Part shown: positions 44,016-46,523 of the stretch, piece by piece
How the letters are laid out: each line of letters opens with the position of its first letter
How positions within the stretch are numbered: position 1 is the stretch's first letter
From: Nitrososphaerota archaeon
GTDB taxonomy: Archaea > Thermoproteota > Nitrososphaeria_A > Caldarchaeales > Wolframiiraptoraceae
Direction: 5' to 3'
Assembly: GCA_021159365.1 (NCBI GenBank)
Contig: JAGGRY010000052.1
Location: forward strand, 1 to 46,523
DNA: 46,523 nt
Notes under the pieces: generated by a model
Database searches by the model: none
What the model was told of the DNA's origin: nothing
Seen by the model: only the letters and a program-made list of their open reading frames with translations
Translations under genes and position numbers: made by a program

Positions 44016-44480
44016 TTAAGGTATTGTGGATGTCCTCGCAGCTCTTTTAACCTCATGCAGGACATCGTCACTGAATCCATGTTGTTTAAGCCCTCTAAGC
44101 ATGGCGCTCACATAATCTCTCGATGGAACGATCCAGCCTCTTCTCGGATTCACGGCGATATGGGTTATGGCCTTGACCCGGCCGACATCCTCAACACTTA
44201 TCTCGACGCTCATCCTCGCAGCCCTACTTGGAAGCCCCTCAAGTCTATCAAGCTTCTTAAGCTGCTCACTCGTTATTTTATAGGCTACTCCATAAACCCT
44301 CGACGCCTCATCTTCAATGAGATTTGCCACACCACCTCTCCAGCTCTTCGAATATGCGTTAAAGACTAGCTTAAATCCTCTTAACTCCGCTTTCCGGGCA
44401 TCTATCCATCCTCCGATACACTTCTTCATCAAAGATTTATTTAGAGACCATCCATAGGCGAAGTACCATAACTCCCCCAT
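44016..44480 (-). CDS. Gamma-glutamylcyclotransferase-fold protein
   Basis: The GGCT fold converts gamma-glutamyl compounds to 5-oxoproline, or acts in other small-molecule pathways. The substrate loop reads WYFAYGWSLNKSLM (canonical YGSN with one residue changed) and the catalytic-glutamate segment reads KKLDRLEGLPSR. The 154-aa length fits. The YGW variant may alter specificity. It is 32 bases upstream of the VTT gene on the same strand. Confidence 0.82.
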   Translation of the reverse strand: MGELWYFAYGWSLNKSLMKKCIGGWIDARKAELRGFKLVFNAYSKSWRGGVANLIEDEASRVYGVAYKITSEQLKKLDRLEGLPSRAARMSVEISVEDVGRVKAITHIAVNPRRGWIVPSRDYVSAMLRGLKQHGFSDDVLHEVKRAARTSTIP

Positions 44481-44601
44481 TCAGTAAGTAATTGTTTTTA
44501 TCGCCTAAATATGCGTATCTCTTGAGAATCCTCATAGACGTTTATTGGGAGAGTCTGATCGCTTCGCCACGGTTTATATTTGAGCAAATGCACGTTAATC
44601 C

Positions 44602-44868
44602 ATGAAAGTGCAAGGTCGAGCAACCCATTCACAATGCATGAATTATAGGGATGGATTCTGCACCCTCTATGGAATCCGTGTCTCGCCAAACGGGCCAGCG
44701 TGTCCGAATTTTGCGCCAAGAGAGATCTTTCAAGGGACGGTCCCATCTAAAACATATCCACAGCCGTGGCCTCAGCCTGCGTCGATGGGAACATGGGGCG
44801 GTTGGAGAGGGGCTTTAAGGAGAATGAGGATGAGGAGAATGCGCATGAGGCATGGATGGAGACGATGA
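44602..44868 (+). CDS. Small three-cysteine protein with arginine/methionine-rich tail
   Basis: An 88-aa protein of unknown function. The N-terminal half has C12 (SQCMNY), C20 (DGFCTLYGI) and C34 (NGPACPNF), a pattern seen in small archaeal proteins that may bind a metal or iron-sulfur cluster. A Pro/Trp-rich linker leads to a basic tail with repeated RRMRMR. A TATA box TTTATATT (44572-44579) is 26 bases before the ATG, so the mRNA is likely leaderless. The next 210 bases to tRNA-Met hold no gene I can support. Confidence 0.72.
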   Translation: MKVQGRATHSQCMNYRDGFCTLYGIRVSPNGPACPNFAPREIFQGTVPSKTYPQPWPQPASMGTWGGWRGALRRMRMRRMRMRHGWRR

Positions 44869-45078
44869 GAACTTGCTAAAAGATGGATCAACGAAAAAGT
44901 TGAAGATAGATTTTGTCAGGCTTGATGTTTATCTCTTTGCAAGGAGAATCTATGAGCCTACATAGAAAATTAAACGAAGAATTGATTCCTTCAAGGGAAT
45001 GATTCAAGACAATAACATCATCGAGTCGACAATCCACTTAACAACTCTTCACAATCAAGATCTCATACAAAAATGAAA

Positions 45079-45185
45079 TGCCGGGGGCGGGATTCGAACC
45101 CGCGACTTCGGGGATGCACCCTCCGACCAGATTCTCCATCGAGGATTATGAGCCCCGCACTCTAACCAGGCTGAGTTACCCCGGC
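45079..45185 (-). tRNA. Elongator tRNA-Met(CAT) with a 32-base intron at 37/38
   Basis: Reverse-strand cloverleaf: acceptor GCCGGGG/CCCCGGC, D arm ACTC/GAGT-like, anticodon stem CGGGG/CCCCG with loop CTCATA plus T after splicing, T arm GCGGG-TTCGAAT-CCCGC, discriminator A. A 32-base insert (45115-45146) sits after position 37, with CCTC/GAGG helix of a bulge-helix-bulge site for the archaeal splicing endonuclease. The GCCGGGG acceptor points to elongator rather than initiator tRNA. CCA is not encoded. Confidence 0.92.
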
Positions 45186-45299
45186 CTATTAACTCAGGTT
45201 GCTTCCGCTTTCTTAAACTTTTCCTCTCTCCGTTCTTCATCTTCCCTCATTTTTGGATATGTTCTCAGATGATTAAATCTCTTTCCATATCTTGATGGC

Positions 45300-45422
45300 A
45301 TGGATTGGATTCAAGTCGGCTTGGTTTATTCGATTATGGGCTGGCTTCGGAATAAAGTGAATTACAAGGCTGATTTACCGAGTGAAGAGGAGATTGCTAA
45401 GAGAATTGAATGGTTAAGCTGA
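45300..45422 (+). CDS. Possible 40-aa protein
   Basis: ATG 45300-45302 opens a 40-codon frame (MDWIQVGLVYSIMGWLRNK, ending EEEIAKRIEWLS). It has a mildly hydrophobic N-terminus and a charged helical end that looks protein-like, but there is no clear ribosome site, and no family is recognised. It may be a small protein or a gene remnant in the thinly coded 45186-45813 stretch. Confidence 0.3.
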   Translation: MDWIQVGLVYSIMGWLRNKVNYKADLPSEEEIAKRIEWLS

Positions 45423-45445
45423 GAAGGCTTAATTAGTCGCCCTTC

Positions 45446-45625
45446 ATGACCTTGATCGATGATCTATCTTTAATGCTTGAAGAAGCCAAGGCGAGCAAGA
45501 TCTATTTCAATAAACGTGAATTCTTGATAACGGTTGCTCAAGGGCTGGTGATCGGCTTATTCATGGGTGGACTTGATCTCCCACTTGATATCTCAGTTTC
45601 CTTGGCGACCCAGATAGACTCCTAA
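45446..45625 (+). CDS. Possible 59-aa protein
   Basis: ATG 45446 to TAA 45623-45625. The product (MTLIDDLSLMLEEAKASKIY, then FNKREFLITVAQGLVIGLF) has a helical N-terminus and one hydrophobic segment. No ribosome site is evident and no family is recognised. It follows the 40-aa ORF by 23 bases in another frame; together they could be a small pair or fragments of a decayed gene. The next 188 bases to the nuclease gene hold a hairpin AGGCAT/ATGCCT (45715-45731) and nothing else that I can name. Confidence 0.35.
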   Translation: MTLIDDLSLMLEEAKASKIYFNKREFLITVAQGLVIGLFMGGLDLPLDISVSLATQIDS

Positions 45626-45813
45626 TGATAATGGTACTCCAGAATCTGCAGCTTCTTCACAAAATTCTTTCTTATTTGTATGCTCAGTATGTTTTAATTA
45701 TTTTCAGTTTTATTAGGCATCTTGAATGCCTGTTAAGATGAGATCATGAAGAGATAACTGAATATGCTCATAAACAAGCGCATCGATCTCAATAGCGGCT
45801 TAAGGACTATTCG

Positions 45814-46425
45814 CTAAGATTCAGAGTCCAACGACGGCGCAGGCTTTGAGTTCGTGACTTTTTCTACTTCTTTGAAAGCACCATCGATTTTCGTCCTTAA
45901 GTTAAATGTAAACCATTCAACTCTTTTTTGCTGCACCAACCTTCTAACCATATTTTCTCTTTTACTCAACGTTCCGCTCTGAGAAGTCTTGACCTCAATG
46001 AAAATTATCTTATCAGGATATCCTTCTGATAAGCCTTTAAACGCTATGAAATCTATCGGCGCCCCTATGAATTTAAGGTCCCTCGGGTTTACTCCTAGTT
46101 CACTAATTAGATACAACGGTGCTATTTGCTCTCCAATTTTACCTATTAAAACATGCGCCGACCTTAAAATGGCATCTTTTCTTATTTGTTCTGTAGTAGT
46201 TTGTTTCCATTTTTCGAATAAGGCTTTAGCCTCATCTGTTAGCGCTTTTTCTTTCCATTGATTGAACTTATATTCAGCCTCTTGGGTTAGTATATGTTCA
46301 AGTTCAGCATATTTGAGTGCTAGCTCGGAGTGAAAAAAAATCCTAAGCCTCAAATACTTTAATGACACAAAGATCAGTAATACTAAGACCACTATAAGAG
46401 AGAAAAGGAGAATCTGTTCAGACAT
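45814..46425 (-). CDS. Membrane-anchored PD-(D/E)XK endonuclease related to archaeal Holliday junction resolvases
   Basis: One N-terminal membrane helix (about 5-25) and a coiled-coil linker (ELALKYAELEHILTQEAEY onward) precede a nuclease domain (about 85-190). The domain reads GKIGEQIAPLYL, then KFIGAPIDFIAFKG with the metal-binding aspartate and IIFIEVKTSQSGTLSKREN with E and K, followed by VRRLVQQKRVEWFTF. This matches the Endonuc_Holl (PF10107-like) family. The coding sequence is more AT-rich than its neighbours, and its promoter has duplicated operator-like repeats, which could indicate a horizontally acquired or defence-related gene. Function: inferred DNA cleavage, substrate unknown. 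Confidence 0.85.
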   Translation of the reverse strand: MSEQILLFSLIVVLVLLIFVSLKYLRLRIFFHSELALKYAELEHILTQEAEYKFNQWKEKALTDEAKALFEKWKQTTTEQIRKDAILRSAHVLIGKIGEQIAPLYLISELGVNPRDLKFIGAPIDFIAFKGLSEGYPDKIIFIEVKTSQSGTLSKRENMVRRLVQQKRVEWFTFNLRTKIDGAFKEVEKVTNSKPAPSLDSES

Positions 46426-46439
46426 TAATTTACTGTTCC

Positions 46440-46471
46440 TGTCATGAGATATAAGTTTTTGTCATGAGATA
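46440..46471 (-). promoter_or_regulatory. Two 12-bp direct repeats flanking the TATA box of the membrane nuclease gene
   Basis: TGTCATGAGATA occurs at 46440-46451 and again at 46460-46471, 20 bases apart (two helical turns). The minus-strand TATA-like TTATAT lies at about 46450-46455, roughly 29 bases before the ATG at 46425, so the first repeat overlaps the core promoter. A repressor bound here would block TBP/TFB. Confidence 0.6.
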
Positions 46472-46523
46472 AATGTAGAAATTGTGACGCAGTTAACATT
46501 TTAACCGGAGATCTGAGGGAAGT

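Noticed and set aside
44880-44960. Short frame containing RLDVYLFARRIYEPT, reminiscent of S4 RNA-binding domains
   Set aside because: Stops at once after the motif, with no start or flanking domain; most likely chance.
45715-45731. AGGCAT/ATGCCT hairpin as a terminator of the nuclease or small ORFs
   Set aside because: No T-run follows on either strand at the proper side, and the stem is only six bp.

Overview
The window is chromosomal DNA from an archaeon, most likely a thermophile of the TACK side of the tree. Archaeal-type markers are Alba, an Lsm protein, RIO2 kinase, archaeal S-adenosylmethionine synthetase, NucS, a RadB-like recombinase, a GGPP synthase, an intron-containing tRNA-Met, a C/D-box guide RNA, and many TTG/GTG or leaderless starts with a TATA element about 25-30 bases upstream. 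Codons are rich in AGG, AGA and ATA. The phylum cannot be fixed from this window. There are no insertion sequences, CRISPR arrays or phage genes.

Layout. 1-8400: the end of an MptE-like pterin enzyme, ileS, a RIO2/zinc-ribbon pair, an Lsm gene, S-adenosylmethionine synthetase, convergent nucS with a stranded homoserine-kinase N-terminus in front of it, and a small helical protein. 8480-17740: tRNA-Cys, a nitroreductase, GGPP synthase, an adenosine-specific kinase homologue, a C/D sRNA, CBS-less IMP dehydrogenase, a minus-strand tRNA-modification pair (thiI and a methylthiotransferase), a phosphoribosyltransferase with a clear operator, glutamate dehydrogenase and a RadB-like protein. 17745-26282: a minus-strand, tightly overlapping gene series (HAD phosphatase, exported protein, DUF4129-like protein, a 54-aa membrane protein, MoxR ATPase, DUF58 protein, polytopic membrane protein, exported beta-rich protein, PIN-ATPase, OST3/OST6-like protein). 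26365-36640: a thiolase, a divergent ATP-type PEP carboxykinase, a complete oppABCDF peptide ABC transporter, and a presenilin-like protease. 36747-46523: a Trm112-like zinc protein, Alba, NAD(P)HX dehydratase, prepilin peptidase, a KaiC-like ATPase, tRNA-Glu, a primase-superfamily protein, an NAD(P)HX epimerase with a decayed second domain, membrane proteins, a GGCT-fold protein, split tRNA-Met, tiny ORFs and a membrane-anchored nuclease.

How the genes fit together. Nucleotide and cofactor supply (guaB, phosphoribosyltransferase, S-adenosylmethionine synthetase, NAD(P)HX repair, GGPP synthase) and RNA metabolism (ileS, Lsm, RIO2, thiI, methylthiotransferase, guide RNA, three tRNAs) make up the housekeeping part. 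A second theme is the cell envelope: a MoxR/DUF58 complex with two exported partners, an OST3/6-like subunit, an opp importer whose binding protein may carry a pilin-like signal, a presenilin-like protease, a prepilin peptidase and a VTT-domain protein. The strongest candidates for undescribed biology are the MoxR-centred series with its 54-aa component, the PIN-ATPase with a disabled P-loop, the OST3/6-like protein, the CX4CX2C radical-SAM enzyme, and the C/D sRNA whose two guides complement each other.
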